Source: an uncultured Collinsella sp. (GTDB lineage: Bacteria > Actinomycetota > Coriobacteriia > Coriobacteriales > Coriobacteriaceae). From it: a stretch of 64,000 nt of DNA. The DNA is taken from assembly GCA_947001705.1 (NCBI GenBank), contig CAMQHT010000002.1, positions 1 through 64,000 on the forward strand. Direction: 5' to 3'. A program made the translations under genes and the position numbers. How positions within the stretch are numbered: position 1 is the stretch's first letter; every line of letters starts with the position of its first letter. Shown one piece after another: positions 8,822 through 17,719 of the stretch. Below the pieces are notes generated by a model. It worked only from the letters and a program-made list of their open reading frames with translations, was not told the DNA's origin and made no database searches.

Positions 8822-9604
8822 TTAACGGGCGCAGGGTGTGCCGGCGCTCAGATGATTGATAAGACTTGCCTGGTAGGCGGCACCAAAGCCGTTGTCGATG
8901 TTGACGACCGAAACGCCGCTGGCGCAGGAGTTGAGCATGGCGAGCAGTGCGGCCACGCCGCCAAAGCTCGCGCCATAGCCCACGCTGGTGGGGACGGCGA
9001 TGACCGGACAGCTCACCAGGCCGCCGATGACGCTCGCAAGGGCGCCTTCCATGCCGGCGATGGTGATGACCACCTGTGCCTGGGCAAGTTCCTCGGCATG
9101 AGCGAGCAGGCGGTGCAGGCCGGCGACACCTACGTCGTAGAGGCGATCGACCTCGTTGCCGTAGAACTCGGCCGTCAGTGCCGCCTCTTCGGCGACGGGC
9201 AGGTCGCTCGTGCCGGCGCAGGCGACGACGATGCGTCCGTTGCCGGTGGGGGAGGGCTTGCCACCCACGAGGGCGAGCTGGGCGTCCGGGACATATCCCA
9301 GGTCGATATCGTTGCCGAGGAGCTCCGAGGTGCGGGCTGCCTTTTCGTCGTTCAAGCGTGTGACCAGGATGCGCTCCTGGTCTGCATCGAGTAATGCTTT
9401 GATAATGGCGGCAATTTGCTCGGCGGTTTTACCGGCGCCGTAGACAACCTCGCCAGCTCCCTGGCGCACCCCGCGTGAAAGATCGAGCTGTGCAAAGCCC
9501 AGATCGGCGGTCGGCGCCGTCTGGATGCGCGCGAGGGCGTCTGCCGGGGCGACTGCTCCGCCGGCAACATCGCTCAGCAACTGCTCAAGATCTCGCTTAT
9601 CCAT
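8822..9604 (-). CDS. larB: Pyridinium-3,5-biscarboxylic acid mononucleotide synthase LarB
   Basis: LarB carboxylates the pyridine ring of nicotinic acid adenine dinucleotide, the first step of nickel-pincer cofactor synthesis. The 260-residue product has the family's AIR-carboxylase-like C-terminal half: VVACAGTSDLPVAEEAA, then ITIAGMEGALASVIGGL and PTSVGYGASFGGVAALL. ATG at 9604 is preceded by GAAGGGAA. An in-frame start further upstream has no comparable site. It is first in the larB-larC-tetR operon. larE, needed for sulfur transfer, is not in the window. Confidence 0.93.
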   Translation of the reverse strand: MDKRDLEQLLSDVAGGAVAPADALARIQTAPTADLGFAQLDLSRGVRQGAGEVVYGAGKTAEQIAAIIKALLDADQERILVTRLNDEKAARTSELLGNDIDLGYVPDAQLALVGGKPSPTGNGRIVVACAGTSDLPVAEEAALTAEFYGNEVDRLYDVGVAGLHRLLAHAEELAQAQVVITIAGMEGALASVIGGLVSCPVIAVPTSVGYGASFGGVAALLAMLNSCASGVSVVNIDNGFGAAYQASLINHLSAGTPCAR

Positions 9605-9646
9605 ATATGTTCCCTTCGACGGTGCAAAGTCTAGCACTCAAAAGGG

Positions 9647-9682
9647 AGTTTCCGAACATTAGAACAAAATTGTTCGGAAACT
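9647..9682. promoter_or_regulatory. Dyad upstream of larB, candidate operator
   Basis: AGTTTCCGAACA at 9647-9658 and TGTTCGGAAACT at 9671-9682 form a perfect 12-bp inverted repeat with a 12-base centre, 43 bases upstream of the larB start. The size and position suit a TetR-family dimer site, and a tetR gene is third in the operon. Confidence 0.5.
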
Positions 9683-9720
9683 AGATATAGCGGAGTTGAT
9701 TTGATTGTTGGGCGAACTTG

Positions 9721-10356
9721 CTAGTCGCGCAGGATGATGTCCATGGCGAGCATCAGGTTGCGCTCGTCGATGGCAAACGGGGCCGCCTCGCGCGTCTTGG
9801 GCTTGGCGCAAAACGCGATGCCCGTGCCCGCGGCCTGAATCATGGGGATGTCGTTTGCCCCGTCACCGATCGCGACGGTGTGGGCCATATCGACGCCGCA
9901 CTCAACGGCCCAATCCAGCAGTTGGATAAGCTTGGACTCCTTGGTCACAATGTCTGCCGCCAACTTACCGGTGAGCTTGCCGTCCACGACCTCCAGGCGG
10001 TTGGCCAGGCAAAAATCGATGCCCGCGGCAGCCACGATCTTGTCGGCGACCTCGTGAAAGCCGCCGCTCACCACGCCGACCTTCCAGCCCTTGCCGTGCG
10101 CCGAGCGCACAAGCTCCAGTGCGCCGGAGGTAAACGTCACGCGCTCAAAGGTGCGCTCGAACACGCTCTCGTCTAAGCCCGCAAGCAAGCCCACGCGCTC
10201 TTCGAGTGCCTGCTTAAAGTCGAGCTCGCCGCGCATCGCACGTTCGGTAATTTGCGCCACCTGCTCGCCTACGCCTGCCTCCTCGCCCAACAGGTCGATG
10301 ACCTCCTGGTTAATGAGCGTGGAGTCGATATCCATAACGATGAGGCGTGCAGTCAT
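9721..10356 (-). CDS. serB: Phosphoserine phosphatase
   Basis: HAD-superfamily phosphatase that releases serine from phosphoserine, the last step of serine synthesis. The 211-residue protein has the nucleophile motif VMDIDSTLIN, the motif II region VGVVSGGFHEVADKI, a lysine in TKESKLIQLL and the metal motif AIGDGANDIPMI. ATG 10356 has GGAAAGG six bases upstream. An in-frame start 45 bases further out lacks a ribosome-binding site. It is a single gene, divergent from aspS. Confidence 0.92.
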   Translation of the reverse strand: MTARLIVMDIDSTLINQEVIDLLGEEAGVGEQVAQITERAMRGELDFKQALEERVGLLAGLDESVFERTFERVTFTSGALELVRSAHGKGWKVGVVSGGFHEVADKIVAAAGIDFCLANRLEVVDGKLTGKLAADIVTKESKLIQLLDWAVECGVDMAHTVAIGDGANDIPMIQAAGTGIAFCAKPKTREAAPFAIDERNLMLAMDIILRD

Positions 10357-10612
10357 GTTGGGCCTTTCCGAGTGCAGTTGTATTGGGGCACATTGTCGCA
10401 TGCGGGGCGCCTTGACAACGGCCGCGATGCGCCAATTGTTTCGTCTCCGTCAAGTCTTTGGGCAGGAGCTAGTTTTTCGCGGCACATCGACGCGGGTGCG
10501 ATAAGATAGAACGCCATGTCCGGCTGCGCGGTTTACGCAGGCCGGGCAAATCTGTACGACGCCGCCCGGAACGACACGGGGCGGCACAGATCCATAAAGG
10601 AGGATCACTGGT

Positions 10613-12400
10613 ATGAGCCAGACCCGTCCCATTGACGAGCATTCCATGCACACCCGTACCTGCGGCGAGCTTCGCTTCGAGAACGTGGGCGAAGAGGTCA
10701 CCCTCACCGGTTGGGTGAGCCGTCGCCGCGACCACGGCGGCCTTATCTTCTGCGACCTTCGCGACCGCGAGGGCATCACGCAGCTCACCTTCGACCCCGA
10801 GCACTCCGATGGCGATGCCTTTAAGATCGCCGAGACCATGCGTCCCGAGTGGCCCATCAAGATCCACGGTGTCGTGCGCGCCCGTGGCGAGGAGACCACC
10901 AACACCAAGCTCGCGACCGGCGAGATCGAGGTCCTGACCGACCACGCCGAGGTGCTCAACACATCCGTCACCCCGCCGTTCCAGATTGAGGACGGCATCG
11001 AGACCAGCGAGGACACCCGTCTGCGCTATCGCTATCTGGACCTTCGTCGTCCCGAGATGATGGCCAACCTCAAGCTGCGCTCCGACTTTACCTTTGCCAT
11101 TCGCGAGGCGCTGCACAACCGTGAGTTCATGGAGGTCGAGACGCCCTCCCTGTTCAAGTCCACGCCCGAGGGCGCCCGCGACTTCATCGTTCCCAGCCGC
11201 ATCCAGCCGGGCAACTTCTACGCCCTGCCGCAGTCTCCTCAGCTCCTGAAGCAGCTGCTTATGGTCGGTGGCGTCGAGCGCTACTACCAGGTTGCCAAGT
11301 GCTTCCGCGACGAGGACCTGCGTGCCGACCGTCAGCCCGAGTTCACCCAGGTCGATATCGAGATGTCCTTCGTGGACCAGAACGACGTTATGAGCGCACT
11401 CGAAGAGGTCCTGTCCGATGCCTTCGGTCGCATGGGTGTCGAGATGCCCACGCCGCTGCGTCGCATGGACTATTGGGAAGCCATGGACACCTATGGCTCC
11501 GACAAGCCCGATACCCGCTACGGCATGCACCTGGTCGACCTGACCGACATCTTTGCCAACTCCAAGTTCAAGGTCTTCGCGACCGCTGCGAACGAGGAGG
11601 GCTCTGTCGTCAAAGCCATCAACGCCAAGGGAGCCGGTGCTTGGGCCCGTGCCAAGATCGATAAGCTCGCCGGCGTGGCCTCTACGTTTGGCGCCAAGGG
11701 CCTGGCCTGGATCGCCTTCCGCGAGGACGGTTCCATCAACAGCCCCATCGTCAAGTTCTTCTCGGACGAGGAGATGGCGGCCCTGCGCGAGCGCATGGAC
11801 GTCGAGCCCGGCGACCTTGTGATGTTCGCCGCCGGCCCGCGCCTGCTCTCCGACGAGATCCTGGGCGGCATGCGTTCCCACATGGCCAATGCGCTCGAGG
11901 TCAAGCGCGAGGGCCACGACTTCCTGTGGGTCGTCAACTTCCCGCTGTTCCACTGGGACGAGGATCGCAAGGCCTATGCTGCCGAGCACCAGCCCTTTAC
12001 CCTGCCGACCGAGACCGACATCGCCAAGATCGAGGCCGACCCGCTGGCAGCCGGTTCCTGCACCTACGACTTTGTCATGGACGGCTTTGAGGCCGGCGGC
12101 GGCGGTATGCGTATCCACAACGCCGAAATGCAGATGTCCATGCTCAAGCTCCTGGGCTTTACCGAGGAGCGCGCCGAGTCGCAGTTCGGCTTCCTCATGG
12201 AGGCTCTCAAGTTTGGTGCGCCCCCGATGGGCGGCTTCGCCCTGGGCCTGGACCGCGTGTGCATGCTGCTCACCGGCTCCGACTCCATCCGCGACGTCAT
12301 GGCGTTCCCCAAGACGGCCAGCGGCTCCGACCTCATGTCGGGCGCCCCGAGTGCCGTTTCCGGCGCCCAGCTCAAGGACGTCAGCCTGCGCTTGATGTAG
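10613..12400 (+). CDS. aspS: Aspartate-tRNA ligase
   Basis: Bacterial-type class II synthetase of 595 residues. It has an N-terminal OB-fold (VTLTGWVSRRRDHGGLIFCDLRD), motif 2 FRDEDLRADRQPEFTQ, the inserted GAD domain (about residues 290-420) and the motif 3 region GGFALGLDRVCMLLTG. ATG has AAAGGAGGA upstream. gatCAB at 59-63 kb suggests the cell uses tRNA-dependent amidation, so this enzyme may be non-discriminating, though that cannot be read directly. Its 10,400-10,612 leader is GC-rich with imperfect stems but no T-box signature. Confidence 0.96.
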   Translation: MSQTRPIDEHSMHTRTCGELRFENVGEEVTLTGWVSRRRDHGGLIFCDLRDREGITQLTFDPEHSDGDAFKIAETMRPEWPIKIHGVVRARGEETTNTKLATGEIEVLTDHAEVLNTSVTPPFQIEDGIETSEDTRLRYRYLDLRRPEMMANLKLRSDFTFAIREALHNREFMEVETPSLFKSTPEGARDFIVPSRIQPGNFYALPQSPQLLKQLLMVGGVERYYQVAKCFRDEDLRADRQPEFTQVDIEMSFVDQNDVMSALEEVLSDAFGRMGVEMPTPLRRMDYWEAMDTYGSDKPDTRYGMHLVDLTDIFANSKFKVFATAANEEGSVVKAINAKGAGAWARAKIDKLAGVASTFGAKGLAWIAFREDGSINSPIVKFFSDEEMAALRERMDVEPGDLVMFAAGPRLLSDEILGGMRSHMANALEVKREGHDFLWVVNFPLFHWDEDRKAYAAEHQPFTLPTETDIAKIEADPLAAGSCTYDFVMDGFEAGGGGMRIHNAEMQMSMLKLLGFTEERAESQFGFLMEALKFGAPPMGGFALGLDRVCMLLTGSDSIRDVMAFPKTASGSDLMSGAPSAVSGAQLKDVSLRLM

Positions 12401-12423
12401 GCGAGCGGCCACAAATTGCTTGC

Positions 12424-12458
12424 AACGAGGGAAGGACGCGTGCCTTCCCTCGTTTTTT
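12424..12458 (+). terminator. Intrinsic terminator of aspS
   Basis: AACGAGGGAAGG at 12424-12435 pairs perfectly with CCTTCCCTCGTT at 12443-12454 and is followed by a T run. Confidence 0.9.
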
Positions 12459-12493
12459 ATACGCCGAGATTGTGAGGGCATGGGGTGACCGGA

Positions 12494-12699
12494 CGTCGCG
12501 GAAACTGCGACCCGGAATCTGTGTCCAGAACGGGTCGCGCTTTCCCAAAGGGAATCCTCTGGGAAAGCGCGACCCAGAATTCGGCAAAATAATGGGGCAC
12601 AGTTTCCGGTTGAGCGGTCTAACGGAAACTGTGCCCCAGAATGAGCACTCAAAACGGGGCAGGCTTTCCGCAACAACTGTCTGGCGGAAAGCCTGTCCC
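12494..12699. repeat. Array of three related hairpins plus a remnant
   Basis: Three 15-bp hairpins stand in a row: 12532-12546 with 12561-12575, 12594-12608 with 12623-12637, and 12656-12670 with 12685-12699 (one G-U pair). Each left arm starts with GGG and ends in TTTCC plus C or G. Each right arm is followed by CAGAAT or CAGTTTCT. The middles of the arms differ but stay paired. A small stem at 12495-12511 containing GGAAACTG may be a decayed fourth copy. They fill the space between the aspS terminator and the end of lacI. Confidence 0.8.
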
Positions 12700-12705
12700 A
12701 GTTTC

Positions 12706-13722
12706 TTATAGCGAGTCTCTCTGGATTAGCTGCATGTGCATCACGGAGGTGGTGGGCTCGGCGCCCTTGATCATGTCGAGCGCAATGTTGGCGGCCATGT
12801 GGCCTTCTTCGCGCAGGGGCTGGCGGACGGTCGTGAGCGCGGGGACGCAGCGCGCCGCAATCTCGTGATCGTCGAAGCCGACGACGGAAACGTCCGCCGG
12901 AACAGATAGGCCTGCCTCGTTGAGTGCGGTGATGACGCCAGCCGCGATACGGTCCGATCCGCAGAGCACGCCATCGAAAGCAATCTCGCGCGCGAGGATC
13001 TGGTGCATGGCCTGATAGCCGTCTCCGCTGTTCCAGCCGGTATAGATAACGTTTGCGCCTGGGAGGTCTTCGCCCAGGACGGTGCGGTAGCCGCGCAGGC
13101 GGTCGACAACAGCGGGGTTGTCTTGCGGTCCCAACACGGCGACGATATCTTTGCGCCCGCGCTCTTTCATAGCGAGCGCTGCAAAGCGTCCGCCCTCTTC
13201 GTCGTCAGAGTAGACTGTCGAGAACACGTCGCGATAGGGGTGGCCCTCGAGCTGGCCGCACAACACGGTGGGTACGCCCAGCTCGCGCAGCACCTCGAGC
13301 AGCTCGCTGCCCTTGTAGGGGGAGACGTCGATCACGGCGTCGAACGAGCGGCGCTCAAAGTGCTCGCGTGCGCGGTTGCGCTCATGCGTAGAAGACGCCT
13401 GCAAGATAACGGGCAGATAGGACGACTCCGACAGTTCCTCGGTAATGCCGCTCAAAAACTCGCTATAGGTGGGGTCGCTGAAGAGTTCACTCAGGGGCTC
13501 GGTCACGAGCACGGCGATGATTTCCGTGCGCCCGACAGCGAGCGCTCGGCCACGAGCGTTGGGGACAAAATTGACTTTCTTGGCCGCCGCACGGACGCGC
13601 TTTTTGGTTTCCTCGCTAATGCGGGGCGAATCGTTGAGGGCGCGCGATGCCGTGGAGCGCGACACGCCGGCAGCTGCGGCAACCTCGGCAAGCGTAGGTG
13701 CGGTGCGAACTGGTTGGGTCAT
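12706..13722 (-). CDS. LacI-family repressor of the beta-galactosidase operon
   Basis: A 338-residue LacI/GalR regulator. The N-terminal helix-turn-helix (TLAEVAAAAGVSRSTASRAL) is followed by a hinge and a periplasmic-binding-protein-like sugar-sensing domain ending in VVGFDDHEIAARCVPALTTV. ATG is preceded by CAGGAGACGCC. It is divergent from lacZ across 376 bases holding three copies of CAACCGGTTG, a classic LacI-family palindrome. Repression of lacZ-ebgC-permease with relief by a galactoside is the obvious reading. The actual inducer is unknown. Confidence 0.9.
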   Translation of the reverse strand: MTQPVRTAPTLAEVAAAAGVSRSTASRALNDSPRISEETKKRVRAAAKKVNFVPNARGRALAVGRTEIIAVLVTEPLSELFSDPTYSEFLSGITEELSESSYLPVILQASSTHERNRAREHFERRSFDAVIDVSPYKGSELLEVLRELGVPTVLCGQLEGHPYRDVFSTVYSDDEEGGRFAALAMKERGRKDIVAVLGPQDNPAVVDRLRGYRTVLGEDLPGANVIYTGWNSGDGYQAMHQILAREIAFDGVLCGSDRIAAGVITALNEAGLSVPADVSVVGFDDHEIAARCVPALTTVRQPLREEGHMAANIALDMIKGAEPTTSVMHMQLIQRDSL

Positions 13723-13966
13723 GGCGTCTCCTGGAAAATGCGGTCGATGTTGTCACTGATACGGGCTGGTGCGGATACAGCTTACTATAGTGCACCTGAA
13801 CAGCGTTCATGATATCCGGTGACAGGTGTCGTTTTGCAACCAAGCCGCAATCGAATACGTCTCGTGTGGGTGAGATATCAGCGGGCGTGGCGGTTGCCTA
13901 CGAGCTTAAGAACGATGTTTTGCGTTGAGTTTCGATACTCAGGGTGACATAAGTGCCGCGGTTGTA

Positions 13967-14063
13967 CAACCGGTTGCACCGTTAATCCGGCTAAATCGAC
14001 CGTTCAGCAGACAACCGGTTGCACAACATTTTGCACCGCCCGTAAGATAAGGGCAACCGGTTG
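13967..14063 (+). promoter_or_regulatory. Three LacI-type operators upstream of lacZ
   Basis: CAACCGGTTG occurs at 13967-13976, 14012-14021 and 14054-14063, each inside a longer match of the form gCAACCGGTTGCac. Spacings are 45 and 42 bases. The last site ends 35 bases before the lacZ ATG. They should bind the divergent LacI-family product. The rest of the 13723-14098 spacer shows nothing further. Confidence 0.85.
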
Positions 14064-14098
14064 CACAAGAATCACTACGATGACGAAGGAGCATCACC

Positions 14099-17000
14099 AT
14101 GGACGCCATTAACGATTGGGAAAACCAAGCGCTCACCCACAGGAATCGCCTGGCACCCCATGCGTACTTTATGGGTTACGAGACCGCCGATCTCGCTGCA
14201 ACGTACAGCCGCGAGCTGTCGCGCGGGTTTGTCCAGCTGTCCGGCTCGTGGCAGTTCCGCCTCTTTGAGGGCCCCGCGGCCGTTTCCAACGAGGAGCTCT
14301 CCACGTATAAGCCCGAGTGGGATCACGTTGAGGTTCCGCACCTGTGGCAGGTAGATGGCTATGGCAATCTTGCCTATACCGACGAGGGCTTCCCGTTCCC
14401 GGTGGACCAGCCGTTTGTTCCCTCCGATGACCCCACGGGCGTTTACCAGCGCATCGTCAACCTTCCCGCCATCCCCGCCGGCGCTCGCGAGATCATTCGC
14501 TTCGACGGCATCGAGAGCTATGGCGAGCTGTACGTCAACGGCCAGTTTATCGGCATGACCAAGGGCTCGCGTCTGTCCGCCGAGTTCGACGTGACCGACG
14601 CGCTCGTCGAGGGCGACAACCTGTTTGCGGTCAAGGTCCTGCAGTACAGCGATGGCAGCTATATCGAGGACCAGGATATGTGGTGGGCCTCGGGCATCTT
14701 CCGCGATGTGTACCTTATGCAGTGCCCCGCCGCGCACCTGGTCGACTTTAGGTTCCGTACGCACCGCGAGGGCGACGCCGCTCTGATCACGCTCGATACG
14801 GTGGCCGAGGGCGCTACCCGCGTCGTGTTTGCGCTCAGCGATGGCGAGGACGTGGTGGCTGCGGGCGAGTGCGTCGACGGCCATGCCGAGTGCACCGTGG
14901 CCGATGCCCACTTCTGGAATCCCGAGGACCCCTTCCTCTATGACCTTACCTTTGAGGTCTACGATGGCGACGTGGTCAGCGAGTACGTGCCACATCGCCA
15001 GGGCCTTGCCGAGGTGACGGTCGAGGGCAATCATATCTACCTCAACGGCACTTACTTTAAGATGCATGGCGTCAACCGCCACGATCACGACGATCACAAG
15101 GGCCGCGCCGTGGGCCTCGATCGTATGCGCCGCGACCTGGAGCTCATGAAACAGCACAACATCAACGCGGTGCGCACCTCTCACTATGCCAATGACCCGC
15201 GCTTCTACGAGCTGTGCGACGAGTACGGCATCATGCTGGTCGCCGAGACCGATATGGAGAGCCACGGCTTCGAGAATATCGGCAACATCGCCCTGGTCAC
15301 CGACGACCCGGCATGGGAGTCGGCCTACGTCGACCGCGTCGAGCGCCTGGTGATGCAGGAGCGCAATCACGCCTGCATCATTATGTGGTCGATGGGCAAC
15401 GAGAGCGGCTACGGCTGCAACATCCGCGCGATGTATGCCAAGGCTCATGAGCTCGACGGTCGTCCGGTTCACTACGAGGAGGACCGCAACGCCGATACCG
15501 TCGACGTCATTTCGACGATGTACTCCCGCGTGTCGCAGATGAACGACTTTGGCGAGCATCCGTTCCCCAAGCCGCGCATCAACTGCGAGTACGGTCACTC
15601 CATGGGCAACGGTCCCGGAGGTCTGTCCGAGTACCAGGAGGTCTTCGATCGTTGGGATTGTATCCAGGGCCAGTTTATCTGGGAATGGTGCGACCACGGT
15701 TTGGCTGCTGTGACCGAGGACGGCGTTGCCTACGATATGTATGGTGGCGACAACGGCGATTACCCCAACAACAGCAACTTCTGCATCGATGGCATGGTGT
15801 TCCCCTGGCAGCAGCCGAGTCCGGGCCTCACTGAGTATGGCCAGGTCATCTGCCCGGTCCGCATGTCTTATGACGCCGAGGCAGGCGAGCTGACCGTTAC
15901 CAACAAGCGTTGGTTCACCACCCTCGAGGATGTCTGCCTGTCGGCGGAGACCCTGGTGGACGGCGACGTAGTGTGCCGCAAGACGCTCATGCCCGGTGCG
16001 GTTGCCCCCGGCGAGTCCGTCCAGCTTCCGCTGGTGATTCGCGAGGCCGCGGTAGGCGAGACCCTGCTGACCGTGCGCGCCTACACCATGGCGGCTCACG
16101 CCTGGTGCGAGCCGATGTTCCAGCTGGGCGCAAGCCAGTTTGCCATCGCCAACCATCCGGCGCCGGCCATCGTGGCCCCCGCTCGTCCTGAGCTTACGGT
16201 TGAGGAGACCGAGCAGGAGATCCGCATCCACTCCCTCAACGGCGAGCTGACCTTCAGCAAAGTCAACGGTACCGTGAGCGAGTGGAAGGCATCCGGCCGC
16301 GACGTCATGGCCTCTGGTCCCCAGGTTGGTTTTTGGCATCCGCTCGTCGATAACCACGCCCAGGAGTATGACTCCCTGTGGAAGGACAACTTCATCGATG
16401 TGATGCAGACGTCTACCCGCAAGGTTTCTTGGAAGCAGGACGGCAATGCGGTCGTCGTTACCGTGAGCCAGCGTATCGCTCCTCCCGTCCGCGCGTTCGG
16501 CATGCGCGTCGAGCTCGTCTACACCGTGCTTCCGAGCGGTCGCGTCGACCTCAAGGTTTCCGGCGAGCCCTACGGCGATTACTCGGATATCATCCCGCGC
16601 ATCGGCATCTCCTTCGAGGTCCCCGGTTGCAATCGTGCCGTCGAGTGGTATGGCCACGGCCCGGGCGAGAACTATCCGGACTCGCTGCACGCCAACCCGG
16701 TCGGTCATTACCGCACTACGGTCGACGACATGTTCACGCCCTACGTTATGCCTCAGGACTGCGCCAACCGTGAGGGTATCCGCTGGGTTGCCCTGCGTTC
16801 CAGTCACGGTGACGGCGTGTTGGTGACTCGTCCGGCTGACGCCGCCTCCAACCCGTTCTCGTTCTCGGCATGGCCCTATAGCTGCGAGGCAATCGATAAC
16901 GCCAAGCACGTCTACGACCTTGTCAAGGGCGATACGGTCACGGTCAACATCAACGACCAGCTGCTCGGCCTTGGCTCGAACTCTTGGGGTTCCGAGGTAC

Positions 17001-17107
17001 TCGATTCCTACCGCACCCGTTTTGAGAGCTTCAGCTTTGAGGTGTCCCTGCGACCGCTGACGTCTGCCGATCTGGCTCAGGCGCTGGCACCCATTAAGGA
17101 GGCATAA
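14099..17107 (+). CDS. lacZ: Beta-galactosidase, glycoside hydrolase family 2
   Basis: Hydrolyses terminal beta-galactosides such as lactose. At 1002 residues it is full LacZ/EbgA length. After the sugar-binding and immunoglobulin-like domains, the TIM barrel has the acid/base Glu435 in MGNESGYG and the nucleophile Glu497 in NCEYGHSMGNGPGG. A beta-galactosidase small-chain domain closes the protein. ATG has AAGGAG seven bases upstream. Three LacI-type operators precede it. The next gene is an EbgC-like protein four bases downstream, so the pair resembles ebgA-ebgC of enterobacteria. Confidence 0.95.
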   Translation: MDAINDWENQALTHRNRLAPHAYFMGYETADLAATYSRELSRGFVQLSGSWQFRLFEGPAAVSNEELSTYKPEWDHVEVPHLWQVDGYGNLAYTDEGFPFPVDQPFVPSDDPTGVYQRIVNLPAIPAGAREIIRFDGIESYGELYVNGQFIGMTKGSRLSAEFDVTDALVEGDNLFAVKVLQYSDGSYIEDQDMWWASGIFRDVYLMQCPAAHLVDFRFRTHREGDAALITLDTVAEGATRVVFALSDGEDVVAAGECVDGHAECTVADAHFWNPEDPFLYDLTFEVYDGDVVSEYVPHRQGLAEVTVEGNHIYLNGTYFKMHGVNRHDHDDHKGRAVGLDRMRRDLELMKQHNINAVRTSHYANDPRFYELCDEYGIMLVAETDMESHGFENIGNIALVTDDPAWESAYVDRVERLVMQERNHACIIMWSMGNESGYGCNIRAMYAKAHELDGRPVHYEEDRNADTVDVISTMYSRVSQMNDFGEHPFPKPRINCEYGHSMGNGPGGLSEYQEVFDRWDCIQGQFIWEWCDHGLAAVTEDGVAYDMYGGDNGDYPNNSNFCIDGMVFPWQQPSPGLTEYGQVICPVRMSYDAEAGELTVTNKRWFTTLEDVCLSAETLVDGDVVCRKTLMPGAVAPGESVQLPLVIREAAVGETLLTVRAYTMAAHAWCEPMFQLGASQFAIANHPAPAIVAPARPELTVEETEQEIRIHSLNGELTFSKVNGTVSEWKASGRDVMASGPQVGFWHPLVDNHAQEYDSLWKDNFIDVMQTSTRKVSWKQDGNAVVVTVSQRIAPPVRAFGMRVELVYTVLPSGRVDLKVSGEPYGDYSDIIPRIGISFEVPGCNRAVEWYGHGPGENYPDSLHANPVGHYRTTVDDMFTPYVMPQDCANREGIRWVALRSSHGDGVLVTRPADAASNPFSFSAWPYSCEAIDNAKHVYDLVKGDTVTVNINDQLLGLGSNSWGSEVLDSYRTRFESFSFEVSLRPLTSADLAQALAPIKEA

Positions 17108-17110
17108 GTC

Positions 17111-17566
17111 ATGCATGTCTTTAACTCGCGCGCCGATTTCGACGCTCAGATGAAGTCTGTCAAGAAGTGGATGCGCACCGGTCAGGCGCTCGATGGTGTT
17201 GCCGACCTGCAGCACGACGTGGCGTACTCCATCGGCGACTCGCTGGTGTATTGGTGGGTGAACGCTCACGAGGCGGCTACTGCCGATCTGGTCGGTCACC
17301 GTCGCTACCATGCCGTGCTCGCTCCGCTCGACGGCGACCTGACCGTCGAGGTTGCCCCCAAGGCAGGCCTCACCTGCACCCGCGCATACAACGATATCGA
17401 CGATCGTGAGCGCTTTGAGGGTACGGGGGAGACCGTGACGATTCCCGCCGGCGGCGTTGCCGTCGTCGAGATCGACGAGGCCTACCGTGTCGTGGTCGAT
17501 GCCGCGGATCCCCGCGTCGTGGTACTGCACGTGACGGTTGAAGGTTATTCCTTCCCCAACAAGTAG
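17111..17566 (+). CDS. ebgC: EbgC/YhcH-family protein, beta-galactosidase accessory subunit
   Basis: A 151-residue protein of the YhcH/YjgK/YiaL cupin family, in which EbgC is the small subunit needed for full activity of evolved beta-galactosidase. Family features are HRRYHAVL, then APLDGDLTVEVAPKAGL and the closing HVTVEGYSFPNK. It begins four bases after the lacZ stop and is surely cotranscribed. The role as a LacZ partner rests on context and homology. Other members act on sialic acid or alginate-derived sugars. Confidence 0.8.
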   Translation: MHVFNSRADFDAQMKSVKKWMRTGQALDGVADLQHDVAYSIGDSLVYWWVNAHEAATADLVGHRRYHAVLAPLDGDLTVEVAPKAGLTCTRAYNDIDDRERFEGTGETVTIPAGGVAVVEIDEAYRVVVDAADPRVVVLHVTVEGYSFPNK

Positions 17567-17719
17567 TATTCGTCCGTTTGGACGTTTGCTTCGCGCCGTT
17601 AAGGGGGATGGCTTTGTTGACTCCCTTTTCCCCATTCCCCTTAGCAGGTGCGCCGTCCACGATTGCGCTTGCAGTCCGGACGGTTTTAGATGAGATATAA
17701 CGGATGATTGGGAGGGCTT

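Noticed and set aside
10400..10612. T-box leader ahead of aspS
   Set aside because: No GGGUGGNACCGCG-like element or terminator pair is visible. Only generic GC-rich stems are seen.
10469..12676. A 735-codon minus-strand frame opposite aspS
   Set aside because: It runs through aspS, its terminator and the hairpin array, so it cannot be a real gene.
12494..12699. CRISPR array
   Set aside because: The units are hairpins with paired, varying arms, not identical direct repeats with unrelated spacers, and no cas gene is present.
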